This document shows, piece after piece, positions 35,814 to 48,768 of a DNA stretch of 64,000 nt (position 1 is the first letter of the stretch; every line of letters starts with the position of its first letter). A program made the translations under genes and the position numbers. The DNA lies in NCBI GenBank assembly GCA_028386065.3, contig JAKUCV010001727.1:1-64000 (forward strand). The letters are read 5' to 3'. The notes beneath the pieces are model-generated. The model saw nothing but the letters and a program-made list of their open reading frames with translations, searched no databases and had not been told where the DNA came from. Origin of the DNA: Turnera subulata. Its lineage: Eukaryota > Streptophyta > Magnoliopsida > Malpighiales > Passifloraceae.

Positions 35814-38800
35814 CTAAAGCTTGAGTATAAGGCCAATAGGACAATGGTCACTACCAGTAACATCAGGTACAATATAGGAGTCATGAACATTGTCTGCAAT
35901 GGATTCTGAGGCAAGGAAGTAGTCAAGCCGCCATCCTGTTTCAGATTTCAGAACAATGAAAAATATTAAAAGATGAGCAAAAAAAGTTCAAAAACTTCAA
36001 AGTCTGTACAGCAGCAGGTGCCTCATTCCTGCTTCCTCAAATTCATATACCGCCAACGAGGAAAAGTATATCTCACATACACAAGTTGCAAGAGCTAAAA
36101 ATGAATAACGACTTGATTTTGGTCAATCTAAGATAATAAAATCGTCACCTGTATTTGTGCAAGGGAAAAAGAATTTAAAAAGGGGAATGCAGATCACGAG
36201 ATACCTTTGTTAGTTTTCCGCCCACCATGCCTGTAGCCCCAGTAAGTATACCCAACAACATTGGGGTGCTGTCTTCTAAAGGTGTCAACAAATCCCCTTG
36301 ACAAGAAATTTTTTTCGAATGATTCCCGCTCTTCAATGGTAAATCCCGCACTTCTTTTGTTTCCCTGTACATGGGTGTGATAATAACATAAATGGGCAAG
36401 TAAAGACTCAATTGGAACCTGTCTTACCCCTAGTACTGACAAACGCAGAACATAGTTGAGGAAAGGGCCATCACAAGATAACAGCCCAAGCCTTTCCTAT
36501 AGATGATAGTGACAAAGACACACAAGCACTGGTAAAAATCAAAAGCTCACAGCAAAGTTAAAATGACTTACAGCAGGGTTGTAAATATCTATCTCCTGAT
36601 GAGCACAATTTAGATCACCAGTCAAAATGACAGGCTTTGACTTTTCCAGTTCCTACATCAGGAAAGTAAAACGCCATAAGCAGCAAGTCCCTAAACTTGA
36701 ATACAGAGAGGTGTATCCGTGATGTATTGCATAGGTTAAGCAAGGAATAGTGAACCCCTCCCCTCCTCACCACTCCGGGTGCAAAATTTTGTAGCCTATT
36801 CAATCCACGTCATGTTAAAAAGATGGCAAATAACTTGCCTACTATTTAAATATCTTAAGTGCAGTTCCTAGAGACCGAAATGAAAGTCAAATCATCGGTG
36901 TCAGGAAAGAAACGGTATGGTTCTTGCAGTTAAAAGCTCACACGAAATCCATAATTTTAATTTTATCCCAAAGGAAATTGTTGGAAGCATTAAGACATTC
37001 TAAGGGATGCAAATGATCTATATCCAAATACATAGATTCACACTCAATTTGTTAAAAAAATTCACAAATCCGTCTTCTCAGATTAGGCATATCAAACAAG
37101 AAGAAATAAATTTGCAAAGGCATATCTCTGCAGAACTATGAGAAATAACTTTAAGGACGTACTTACTTTCAGGTAATTGCTAAGAGAGGGATCCCATTCT
37201 GTGATCCTGTATGACTAAATTTAAAAATAAAGAGCTGTCAGTCAAGATTAAATCCTAAAAACTGTTAAGAGAGATGCAATATGGCCAGGATCAATTACCA
37301 ATCTCTTCAAGCCGTCTCCAGAGTTGGGAACATATCCACTGATCAAATAAAATGAATCAAATTCAGCTGTAACTAATCGTCCTTCAGTATCATGGTCTGA
37401 TATGCCCAGGCCATACCTGACGGAAAGTGGCTTGATCTGTCAAACAAATGTCAGTCACTATTTGTTGCAAGAAAAACATTAAAAATAGAAAATTAGCAAA
37501 AAATACCAACAACTGCAATTCAAACAGCCTACATTATTCTTCATTGACAAGTGGCTGCAGTGAAAGAAACACATGCTGCATGCAAATGAATGAATCTATC
37601 TCAAGGCCACAGCAGCTTGGAGTACCCAGAAACATTGACCCATCATTATCAACATTTTCTGATGGTTTCTGGAGCTTAAAACCAAATATTAAATATGGTC
37701 ATTAATATAGCAGACAGCCATCTAACTTTTATAATAATACTCAAGAGTGCTTATACTATGTTGAAGCTAAGAGGAAATACTGTGATCACAAGCTCTTATG
37801 GATGAAAAATGCTTATACCCGATATGGTACATGCATTACAAAGGAGACTCATCAGGTGAGAAAAGGATGAGCATACCCGAGAGATAATTGCAGTGCCCGA
37901 ATAACCAAGTTTGGAATTGCTACACGTCCAAAAGCTGTTTTCATAGCCTTCTAGTAGACATTGTTTGATGGATTCTACATCCTTTTCCTGTTCCAAATTT
38001 GGTGGTGACAATTAGTCAACACTTAATACAAGAGCAAGGACCTTAATATGACAAGTACCTATATCCTTAATCTAGAATTGGCATGTTCTTGGTCCAAGAA
38101 GAGAGATATAAACACAAGCAATCAAATATGTTCAACAAAAGTACCTGCAGTTTGGTCTCTTGCAAGCATAATATATCAAAATCTTCCCTCTGAGCAAGTT
38201 CAAGAGCAGAGAATCCCTCTAACTTCAATAATGCTCTCAACCCATTTACATTCCAAGACATTAACTTCACAAATTCCGTGTCCTGAGGAGGCTGAGGCCT
38301 CATGGTTCTAGGAATATACGGAATCCAGCCTTTCTGGGGCTTCTTGTGGGCAAGAACTGTCCACGGTTCAGCTTGGGGAAGAGTAACTGGACTGGTAACT
38401 TTGACATCACTGTCACTAACAGAAGACATTTTCCTTTTTGTCCTTGAAGCCTTGCCAACTACAAAAAAATGACCCATGAGCAAAATTCTTTCAGTTTACT
38501 TCATAAACACATGTAGGGAAGCTAATTAGGTAAAAGACAATAGCATATGCACACTACTGGATTTGAAAAATACCCAGCGATGCAACACCTGACACTTCAT
38601 CAGAGCTAGACAAAAGCTTCTTTTTTGTAGAGACAATTTCAACATCTTCTTTGCCAGTGTCATCATCAGCAACAAATTTTTTCATTTTCCTCTTAAGTTG
38701 TGAAACCTCTGAAACAGCATTGATAGCTCGAGCACAACTTTCACCAGATATGCGTTTTGCCTTTTTCTGTGTTACAGTTTCTTCCATATTCTTCATAGAA

Positions 38801-39994
38801 ATCATTTCTTCTGCTTCCTGAGAGCTTTTACCTACATGTAGGGAAAACATCTATCATAGGAATTCCATAATCAGGACATATTGCTCTTAGCATGACAAAC
38901 TCTTTTCCACCTTCAATACCACAAGAGCTCTCAACAAGTAGCTAGAGAACATGAAAAGGCTTGTTTCCAGGGATTTCATTTACCCTCTAACTGCTTGTCC
39001 ATGAAAGATTTCAAAGCTGAAACAAGATCACATTTACGACCTTTGACAGGGACTCCGAGATTCCTGAAAATTTTGGTAAAACACTTAGGATGTTACTGCA
39101 ATATGACAAATCATAACATCTCAATTCCATCCTGAAAACCAACCAATTTTGAGATATTAAAACAGCAAGCCGAATTTCAGGACACAAACACTTGGATACA
39201 TGTTGGACAAAAACTATATGGTTCTTAAACATTTAATGCGCACATATGAGTGATCTGACTAATATTAAGCATAATCATGGAAGAAAATTGTTGGAAAAAA
39301 AAGTACACAAACATGGGTAGACATGCATGCTGCACACTACATAAACCAAAAAGAACCATGTTCAGATTCATAAAATCAAATCCTCATTAACCAAATCAGT
39401 AGCAGGACTTTCCCATATTTATGCATATTCTTCCAAGAAGCAGGGTTCGGCATTAAGACATTGGGACGTTTTGATCTTAAAGAAACATGAAAACAAAGCT
39501 ATCCATATATAAAATGACCAAGAGTACGCCATCCTTGTCGACAAAAGAACTTAAAACTCTACTGAAGCAGGAACAGTGGAAAGGGGGGAACAAAAATACT
39601 GAACATTTTGTTCTCCATTTCTGTTAGCAGTTCAACAAAAACAAGGTTTACATATCACAATTGAGCCTAACCTACAAGATTAAGCAACAAGCTTTTTTTT
39701 GCTTTACCTCAGGGTAGTTCTAAGCTGCTGGACCGTCATTTCCTTTATTGTTTCTGGATCATCCATGAAAGTTTGAATATCATCCGACTGTAAGTACATC
39801 AAAATTTGAGCAGTTCTTTAACATTTCACAACTGGGAACAAAACCACATGGAGATGGAGAAGAGAAGGACCAACCTTTGGTGAAAGATTCTCTGCTTCGG
39901 GGCCTGACTCGACAAAACCTCTTATCTTCTTCTTATCTTCCACCTCCTGCTGGAGAGTAGCCGTGGAAGTAGAAAGGGAACGCTTAGAAGCCAT
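35814..39994 (-). CDS. ARP: AP endonuclease ARP (SAP + EEP nuclease), complete
   Basis: DNA-(apurinic/apyrimidinic site) endonuclease of base-excision repair, the Arabidopsis ARP type, cutting DNA 5' to abasic sites. Eleven exons join in phase to 503 aa: 39875-39994, 39708-39787, 38984-39063, 38574-38831, 38145-38458, 37877-37987, 37299-37436, 37167-37214, 36572-36652, 36205-36364, 35814-35935. A SAP DNA-binding motif lies at about 55-90 ([20 protein letters not shown]), then a Lys/Ser-rich linker, [14 protein letters not shown] at 211-224, and the EEP nuclease from 244. Catalytic residues visible: WNVNGLR (N249), LQET (E280), TGDLNCAH (D396, N398) and GSDH (D493, H494). The start is the first ATG after an in-frame stop. 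The plant orthologue is reported in plastids, but no clear transit peptide is seen from this start. Arabidopsis ARP is about 536 aa. Confidence 0.94.
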
Positions 39995-40710
39995 TGCAGG
40001 GGTCACCCTCAAACCAACCAGTGGTCCTGAGACTGTCCTTGCTGCTGCAATTGCAAAGCTACAACCTTTCCTTTTTTTCGTTGTAGAAAAAACACAGAAA
40101 GTTTAGAAACCATTCAAAATTTGGAATGAAATTAAACCCAATAGAACGCTTGATTCTGCTACGAAAGGGATTTGCACCAGAAAAAGACTTAAACTTGGGA
40201 TATTATTTAAGGAGAGGAGGAAATGAAGAGAAAGTAAGAGAGAAAAAAAAAAAAAAAAAACCTGGGGGAATGAATAAAAGCGGAGAGCTTGAACCCTAAT
40301 TGGATGGCTGCGTAATAATGAGAATCCATTTGATAGTATTAGTAAGACCACACCACACTACCTCCTTGAGCCTCCTAATACGGAACCCAAAATATGCCGC
40401 CATAGTATGTTGGTCATGATGTTATTTTAGTTTAAGTTTTATGAATTATTACAGGCACACGTGTGCTTTCCCGCGGGAATCACGTTCCCTTTCTCCTCTC
40501 CCACTCTTCCTCTCCTTCCCCTCCTAAGTTTCTTTTTCCCTTGCCAAAGATTTAAGGAAAATTCATATATCTACAATACATTTGATAAACTTGTCTTTTA
40601 AGATAACAAAGATAAAGATAAAGCAAAATTGAATAGGAACAATTTGATCCTGTGCTAATTTGTATATTTTTGGCCCTTTTAAAAATTTATTCTTACAAAT
40701 TTTGCCCCCC
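39995..40710. other. ARP promoter region
   Basis: This is 716 bp between the ARP start and the solo LTR target site. It has a poly-A run near 40243-40260 and a CT-rich leader. No other gene. The 40560-40715 part may already belong to older repeat sequence. Confidence 0.5.
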
Positions 40711-40715
40711 CTAAT

Positions 40716-43700
40716 TGAGACACCCCGACCTAATTTACCCAACGTACAGTAATTAACGATCAACAATGCCGCCACGTGACCATCATACAAAGAAAGTTAA
40801 GATTCACAACAGTACAACATCAACAGTCATGCAATTACATTTCCGTTACCCCACACGGGAATAACATCATCATCACAGCGGAAGCATTTTCTATGTATTA
40901 TGCAAAACTTAATGCCAGTTAATGGATCCGAGTCCTGTCCGAGGTATCGCTGCAGCCGCCTGGATGCAATCCTGATTTACGATCAACCAACCTGCATGGA
41001 CTGTGTGAGGGGTGAGACCAACCACTGTCTCATCGATAAACAAATGAACCAAAGTATACAAGCAACCGCAATAACATCGAACCAGCAACAGAAACAATAT
41101 AGTACAACAAGCATAGTATAGCAAGCACGTCATAGCAAGTAATCCAGGCATCTATCCGACTAAAAAACTTAGATTGACAATCCACAGTTATTCAACCACT
41201 AGACTTACTGACAGCTGTTGACAGACTTTCCAATTTTATTATTAGGGCCCCGTCACGTGATAAGTATCGGTCGTACTTGGTAGCCAGGTTAGCTAACCCC
41301 AGGGTACTCCCCGTAAAACAAAAATCAACAACCGGCACAGCTAGGGAGCGGACACCAAGCACATCTCCCCCATAAATGGCCAACAAATCACATATCACAA
41401 GCGACTACCACCCAGTCGTACCTCTACCTTCCACGTGACATCTAGGTGTCTAAGTGATATTACCATATTTTATTATTTTATCTTTTCCTTTCCACTGACT
41501 ACGGTAACCCTGTTCGACAAACTCATCATATTTCCCGAGCAGGCTTTCAGCCTCACAGTTCCTATGGGAAACCAATCCAATATCCCAAATTAGGTTACTG
41601 TTATTAACAACATCTCGGGGTATACTTGATCACATATAACTCATTTGGCACACTTGCCATAAGAAAATAGAATCAAGGATATCAAGAAAAAAACATATCC
41701 ATACAATCAAACATAATAATCATCGGACATACAGAGTCCAGGCATCACCTTAGGGATCACAACAGAAACCAATATATCAAAATCAAGGCAAGTAACGTAT
41801 TACAAACACATTAACAAACAATCCAAACACCAGCTCGAGTATCACAGGAAGCATACCGAGGTTTATAAGTTTATATCCTCACCTGATGCTCTTGGAAACT
41901 GATATCTGGTTAAGCCTCGATATCCCTATATTTATAACAGCAAAAATCACTTACAATGAACAAACAAGAATGACCATGCATGATGCCGGTTTAGTAATTA
42001 TTAGACGACTTGTCTTATTACCATATCTATTTTTATTATTCCCATAATTTTATTTAATATAAAGTCAGCCTTTCCAATTAGTTGGAAATTAACTCGTTAT
42101 ATATTCCAACCGATATATTAATCGTACTTAACTAAAATCGCAACCGAGCGTCCGAGCCGATATCCCGGCCCTTTAGTCGCTCGTGATATATAAATCTGGG
42201 CCTTTTATTAATTTTAGCCCACGTAGAACATAAATTAAATAAAACCGGAAAATAAACACAATGGACCTTCGTAATAGCCCACTCGGAAAATTAATTAAAA
42301 GCATAAAATAAATAAAGAAAAGTAAAATCTAAAATAAAACCATAATATAATATTTGGTTAATTAAATTAAACGTTCGTTTAGTTAACGTTGTTTAAAAGT
42401 CCGGGTCCGTTAATGGGTCATGAATAGTCCAAGGGTCCGATAATTACCCAAAAGTACATGTCCGGGTTCATTGGAAAATACCCAAGACATCGCCGAAAAA
42501 TTCCCGAGACACCGAAATCTCGCTGGATTCCGGCAAGTACTATTCGCAGCAGCCCAAAGCAGTCCTCGGCTACTGTTCATCAGTGAACAGAACACCAATC
42601 CCACGCCACCAAAGTAACAACCCGACCGCCAACATGGTTACCATACCCGCAGTAACATTCTGGTGACCTGAATACCACCAGACCACAGCATCCACCATCC
42701 AAAACACCGTAACCCACAGCCACAGTAGCAGCATCAACGCCATCTCTACCCTCATCCACCATAGTAACATCAAGCACAAACCCATAACAATCAATTGAAC
42801 CCAATTAGACGCAACCCAAACAGCATAACCAAAATCAATTATTAAGCCAATCAACCCGTCGCGCGAAGACAAAGAGAGTATGGGATTTCTTACCACTGAA
42901 ATCCACCGGTGGCGCGTCCGCAGCAGGAGAGGGGAAGGAATCGGACGGTGTGAGTTGCAGAGGCGGAGGGAAGATCGGCGTTGTTGAGCTCGTCTTGGTG
43001 GTGGCGGCATCGTTGGCTACAGCGGCAGCAAGGGAGAGAGAGAAAATGTGAGTCGCGTCGCCACTCGGTGTGTTGGTGGCGGCGTCCACAAGCACGGAGA
43101 AGAAGAGAGGGATTGGGTCGGCAGTCACAGGGAAAAGAGGAGGGTGCGGCAGCGACTGCGAGCAGAACAGGGGCGTGACTAGAGGTGAAAGGGGAGGATG
43201 AGGGCGGCGGTCGGTCGTGATAGGGGTGGCAGGTTCAGTCGGGTTTGAGGGTGGTGTTCTCGGGTCGGCGGCGCAGGAAAGGAGAGGAAGGTTGGCGTTT
43301 GTGTGGTACTGTGAGGGGGACGGCGAGGGGAATTTAAAGGAGAACAAGGGAGGAAGAAAACAAAAGGGAGAAGAAAATATCTGGGGAGGTTGAGTGACGG
43401 GAAGAGGAAGGAAGGGGATGAAGACAACCACAGAGGAGGAGTGTTCGGGAAGAGAAAGTGAAGAGAAAGGAAGAGAGAAGAGTGAAGAAGAAGAAGAAGG
43501 AGAAAAAAGAAAAGAAACCGGGGAAGAAGAAGGAAAAAGAAGAATCGGGAAGAAAAGGAGAAAAGAAAAGAAGGAAGGAAAAAGAAAATAAAAAAAGAAG
43601 GAAAAAGGAGAAAAAGACAAGAAAGGATGGCTCGGGAAAGAGAAAAATCGTGGCTCGGTGTCGGCAGAATTATTGGTCTGAGAAAAAACCAAAATACCCT

Positions 43701-44088
43701 TACATTCGTCTTTCAATCCGTTAACGTCACAGGGGCATTTTCGTCTTTCCAAAATTCGTCCCGGTTCCGAAAATACAATTTAGGCTCAGAAAATCCAATT
43801 AATTCTTCTGAGCATCGTGCAAGTCCCGGAATTGTAAACCGAAGCTCGGTAAGCCGTATAAAATTTTGGGTAATCCCGATTAACTCTTGGAATTAAATTC
43901 CAAGGCTCGATTGTTGATGGAGAATACTCCAGAACGTCTCGTACCCCTCGGGAATCAGAATCCAAGGTTCGAATATTCTCGGTAAAATCTCGAGATAATT
44001 CTTGTTTAACAGCAGTAAAACTTTATTATCCACCTTGAAAGTCAAAACGACTCGGTAAAATTACGAAAATTTTACCCGGGTCGTTACA
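40716..44088 (-). mobile_element. Solo LTR of a Ty3/gypsy (Tekay-like) element, 3373 bp
   Basis: It runs TGTAACGACCCGGG...GGTGTCTCA on the minus strand, with TG/CA ends and a perfect 5 bp target-site duplication CTAAT (40711-40715 and 44089-44093). There is no internal coding region, so one LTR was left by LTR-LTR recombination. Its size, TGTAACRRCCCGGG start and GC-rich purine/pyrimidine block (42840-43650) resemble the Tekay LTR at 8932, but the sequences are a different family. Large open frames around 42835-43752 and 42570-43010 are low-complexity LTR sequence, not genes. Confidence 0.9.
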
Positions 44089-44229
44089 CTAATAGAAATT
44101 TTTGGATTTGCCCCTGAAGTACGCGTGAACAGCGTGCATGAACAGTAATCGGCCTGTTATAATAACACATGAACGGTAACCGATCCAGCATAAAAGTAAA
44201 ATATTAATAATTATGGTCTTGCATCAATC

Positions 44230-46440
44230 CTCTCAGATTGAAAGGCTGCTTCTAAAGAAAAAGCTTTGACAACTTCTTCAAAAATTTTGGGATCAATCTT
44301 CCTAAGCTCTTCTTCTCCAATCCAAGTGCTTTCGCTAGCATGTTTACCCAACCATTTCACTAAGAATCTACCAACACAAAAATAAAATTATGCCCTAGCG
44401 TTGACTTTGGAAGGCCTAAAACGAAATCCATACTCAAGTGAATCTATGGCACATCAGGTTTAGGTAAAGGAGTGTACAAACCTGTAATTTTGTGAACTTA
44501 TTTTGTCGAATTGACAAGCTAGACCATAGTTATTAAACCTGGCCCGGCCCGGCCCTGTTGGTTCGACCGGTTGAACTGTGACCCACAGCATATCCTGAGT
44601 TTTTAGATGTGTTGGACTGGATCTGCAATTGAACCGTGAAAAACTCGCTGATCCGACCAGTTTTGTGGCGGCTCGGTTGAACCGATGACCCAGCCGAGTC
44701 AGTTTTAAGTCACAAAACACAAAAAAAAATAATTTTTTTCTATTTTTACATAAATTATATTATTTAATGAAAATGATAACTTATATTTATTTTTTATTAT
44801 CAAAATATAGGTAAATACTAATATATATAGATTAAAATAATTAATTATTTAATAATTATTATTCCAAGTTGATTACATTGAACCCTTGTTCGAACCCGGT
44901 TGGACCACTGAATCGCGGCCCGCGGTCTTCTCTGGGTCTATGTCCGGGCCGGGTCTGATAACTATGAGCTAGACATCTTTTCACCAATCTTTTAATATCT
45001 TTCAGCATCTTTGGCCAGAAATAACAATCAATCACCATTTCCAATGTCTTATCTCTGCCAAAATATCCTCCCAAACCATTCCCATAAAGCTCTCTAATAA
45101 TCTGCTCGCAAAGAGAACCCTCTGGAATGCATAATTGATTTCCTTTGAATAAGAAACTGTTATGTAGTCGGAATGGCAACTTCTATGTTATTGAATTCTC
45201 CGTTAATTCTTGCATTATCTCACCAAAAAAAGGATCTGAAACATACCGTTGCTTTATTTCTTCAAAGCCCACAACTTGAATACTTGTCACTGCCAAGAGA
45301 TAAAACCGCTTATTTAAAGCATCAATCATCTTGTTGGATTCTCTTGTCTTATATTTTATTGAAAAGTTGAATTGGTCAAGAAAAGCACTCCATTTGACAT
45401 GGCAAGCATTCAACTTCTTTTGAGAATTCAGATACCTTAAAGCTTGATGATCCGAATAAATAGCGAACTCCCAGTAAGCTAAATAATGCTCCCGATGTTG
45501 AATAGCTCTCGCTAAAGCATAAATTCCAAGTCATAAGTAAAGTACTGTCGCTTTCCATCATTAAACTTCTCACTGAGAAATTCCACTAAGAACAACTCAA
45601 TCCCGTTATTTAACGCATCACACTCCACATCAAATAACTTCTCAAAATCTGGTAGTGCAAGAATTGGCGCTTTTGTAATTATTGCTTTCACATGCTCAAA
45701 AGCATTTTGAGCTGAATTTGTCCACTCAAAAACTATCTTTCTTTAAGCACTCAATGATAGGGCTCATAATCATGTTGAAATTCTTGATGAACTTCTTATA
45801 GAATGAAGCTAACCCATGAAAACTTCAAACTTCTTTAACAGACTGCGGTACAACCCACTCTTTAATAGCTCAAACCTTTTCCAGATCTAGTTTAACCCCT
45901 TTAGTTGAAACTATAAATTTCAAGAACACAACCTCCTCTCACATAAAATTGTATTTCTTCGGATTTACAAACAACTTTTCTTGTTGCAACACTTCAAGAA
46001 CTTGTCGCAAGTGAATTAGATGCCCTTTTTTATTACGCCTATAAATGAGAATATCATCAAAATAAACCTCAACAAAGATATTGAGAAAAGGCTTCAGTAC
46101 CTCCGTCATCACTCACAAAAATGTACTTGGCATATTAGAAAGACCAAACAACATCACCATCCATTCTTAGAGTTCATCCGAAGTCTTGAATGTTGTCTTC
46201 CATTCATCACCATCCCTTAATCTAATCTGATGATATCCACTATTCAAGTCAATCTTCGAAAAGATAGTAGAACCAGCCAATTGATCAAGCATATCACTCA
46301 AATGAGGAATAGGAAATATGTACTTTATTGTAATTTTGTTGATAGCTCGACTATCAACATATATCCTCCAAGAACCATCTCTCTTCAGGGTCGACAAGGC
46401 TGGACAAGTAGATGGGCTTTAACTCTCATGTACTAACCCT
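44230..46440 (-). pseudogene. pol: Decayed gypsy RT, RNase H, integrase fragments
   Basis: RT part: [19 protein letters not shown], then [16 protein letters not shown] (46167-46397). RNase H end: VKWSAFLDQFNFSIKYKTRE (45183-45413). Integrase zinc-binding part: GGYFGRDKTLEMV and YFWPKMLKDIKRLVKRC (44975-45160), then LSMDFVLGLPKSTLG near 44440. The sequence passes almost directly from VLVD to KWLGKHASESTW, so most of the integrase core is missing. Confidence 0.8.
44525..44966. mobile_element. hAT-type MITE, 442 bp
   Basis: Inverted ends CATAGTTATTAAACCTGGCC and, on the other strand, CATAGTTATCAGACCCGGCC. A perfect 8 bp target-site duplication AGCTAGAC lies at 44517-44524 and 44967-44974. The AT-rich middle is non-coding. 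It is inserted within the integrase region of the old gypsy element. Confidence 0.93.
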
Positions 46441-46601
46441 TCCGCAATCAATTCTTCAACTTGTTAATAGACCTCCGCTCGTTGATTTGGTGGCATTCCA
46501 TACGCTGGCAAATTCGATGCTCCAGGCACTACATCAATGGCATGTTGAATGCTTCTCAATAGGTGTTGAATTTTGACATGAAATTTGGGTAATTCAGCAA
46601 T

Positions 46602-48257
46602 CTAGACATCTTTGACAAGTTTATTGACAAAGGCATACACCACTTCGGTCTCCTTGCATTCTTCTTCAAAGTTTTCAGCAACTACAAAGCCATTAACTTT
46701 GTTGTTGCGAAGGCGGTCAGATGCTTTCTCAACTTTGTCATCTGTCAAACGGTGTAATGTGTACTTCTGTAGAAAGAATAAGTGTTTAGCTTTGTCTGGT
46801 ACTCCATACAAAGGACGCCAAACCAGAATATGACCAACATCCATAGGCATAACATCACACAAGACTTCATCATCCAAATTAGCACCCATAGTAAATTTAA
46901 CCAAACATTGAGAAGTAACAAGTATCTTTTTACCTTTCTTGGGCCATCGAATTTTATAAGGATGTGGATGTTTTTCAGTTGCCAGCTTCAATTTCTTTGC
47001 ATCTTTAGAAATTAATATTCTCCATGCTACCACCATCACAAAGAACTCTTTTTCTGAAAATACTTTTCCGCCTCCAATTTTCTTCACTTTCAGTTGTAGT
47101 TGTCATTACTCTATGCACCAGGAAAGATTCTCCTTCAATGGGATAGACATCCACTTCTCCATCCTCGTCATAAACAGGTTCCAACAATGGTTCTTCATTG
47201 TCTTTGAATTCTGCAAAATTCACTCGATGTGGGCAAGCATAAGAGTTGTGTCCCCTTTTTTCTACAAGTGAATAATGACTTTGTGACACATTACCAGCTT
47301 TATAATTCATTTCACCAGAATTAGTTTGAGGCCTAAATGCCACAATCTCTTTGCCCTTTTCGCTTTTATCATTGTTGTTTGAACTTCTAACGTTAAAGTG
47401 ATTATTCACAGCACCACTTGGGATGGATTTTAGAGCATTCGAGTCAAATTTATTACCCGAAAACCACTAGCACCTTTCTGCCCAATTGCATCCATTCTTC
47501 CGAACAAAGGACGCATTGCTCTATAGTGTTGCAGTCATTTCAGCCATCAATGCAATATCGGGCGAGCATCTTCAAGATTAAACAAGCGTGCAACTCCCAT
47601 CTCATCCCTAACAGCTTGGTTTAAACCTGAAATATAACGGGATGTCAATTGGTCTTTTGACTCATTGATGCCAACTGGAATTAACAAGTTGTTAAACCCA
47701 GGAGTATACTCCTCTACAGTCATGCTTCCACGTCTCAGTGAATGAAATCTCTCATACCCTATAGTATAATCAAATGGCAAAAATTGCTTGCACAACTTTC
47801 TCTTCATATGTTCCCATGATCTTTGGCTTTCCTTGAAGTACTTGCTGCTTCTCAACTCTCTTCCACCATTGAAGTGCAGTGTCTTTCAAATTAAGCTTAA
47901 CAAATAACACTTTTTCAACCAAAGGTTTCCTCTCCAAATAATTCTCAAACTTGCTTCACAATCTAAATAGTCTTCTATATGCATCTTTATAGAAAAATCT
48001 GAAACTTCTATCTTAATTCCACCACTATTTAGATCTAAAGCATGAACTAATCTCTCTTCAATTCTATCTCTTGCTACGTTGTTTGTAGTTCCAACATCAC
48101 GAAAAGGGTTGTCATCTTCAGTGTTATCAACTTCCGTTAATTCCTCCCCTTGACTACCTTCCGGTATATCTGCAGGGTTAGGGTTGCCTTTCTGAATCTC
48201 CATTCGGGCTGCCACCGTAGTGCACGCATATCTCACGATAATGTTGCAATCTGACAC
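46602..48257 (-). pseudogene. gag: Decayed gypsy gag and protease region
   Basis: Open pieces at 47547-47855 (WEHMKRKLCKQFLPFDY and YTPGFNNLLIPVGI, a retrotransposon gag domain) and 47886-48257. A zinc-knuckle-like GHNSYACPHR lies near 47240. The protease-like region at 46602-47087 carries the LVKFTMGANLDDEVLCDVMP and GHILVWRPL type sequence. The frames are broken relative to each other. Confidence 0.75.
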
Positions 48258-48768
48258 TGAATCTCAACTAGGACATCTTTCTGATTTTGATTTCCTTGTC
48301 CACGACCTCTACCTTTTCTTACCATGATGTCATTTTACAAACCTATATCAATTGATGTAGGGTAGAGAATAGAATAGAGAAAAGAAAATGCAAAATAACA
48401 AAGATTGTAGTGGAATACGCATTACGCAGTAGAATTGGAGAGGACAAAAGTTTGATAATTAGGGTTTAAAACTAATAAAGACGTGTAGAGTCAAAGTAAG
48501 ATAATAATAAGCTATTAAAACTAGAGCTAACATAACTTAGAAAACCTAAATATGAAAGGAATATTGCTAAAGTAGGCGTGAACAATACCAACTTGCTACA
48601 ATAACACGTAAACAGTAATCGACCCAATATAAAATAAAATATTAAAAAAATTAATAATTATGCTCTTGCATCATTTTTTAAAAAACATATGTTTAGAAGC
48701 TTTTTCTTTTATTTCCACCTTGTTTCATACCAGTGCACCGAAGTCAATTAATTTAGAATCTGATTCAT

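Larger units (their letters stand above)
44094..48672 (-). mobile_element. Old decayed Ty3/gypsy element, minus strand
   Basis: Fragments occur in the right minus-strand order: gag (48250 to 47550), protease region (47400 to 46600), RT (46400 to 46170), RNase H end (45410), integrase zinc finger (45170 to 44980), part of the integrase core (44460), and a chromodomain-like end (44370 to 44270). LTR-like ends TGATGCAAGA appear at about 48672 and 44227, with related sequence running inward from each (for example AACAGTAATCGR). A purine-rich GAGAGGAT precedes the 44227 end. Stops and frameshifts are frequent. The lineage is chromovirus-like; I would not assign it further. Confidence 0.75.

Noticed and set aside
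42570..43752. Long minus-strand ORFs (146 and 305 codons) rich in Ser, Pro, Phe and Leu
   Set aside because: They lie inside the solo LTR bounded by CTAAT duplications, are low-complexity, and arise from the purine-rich strand; overlapping frames on both strands are equally open.
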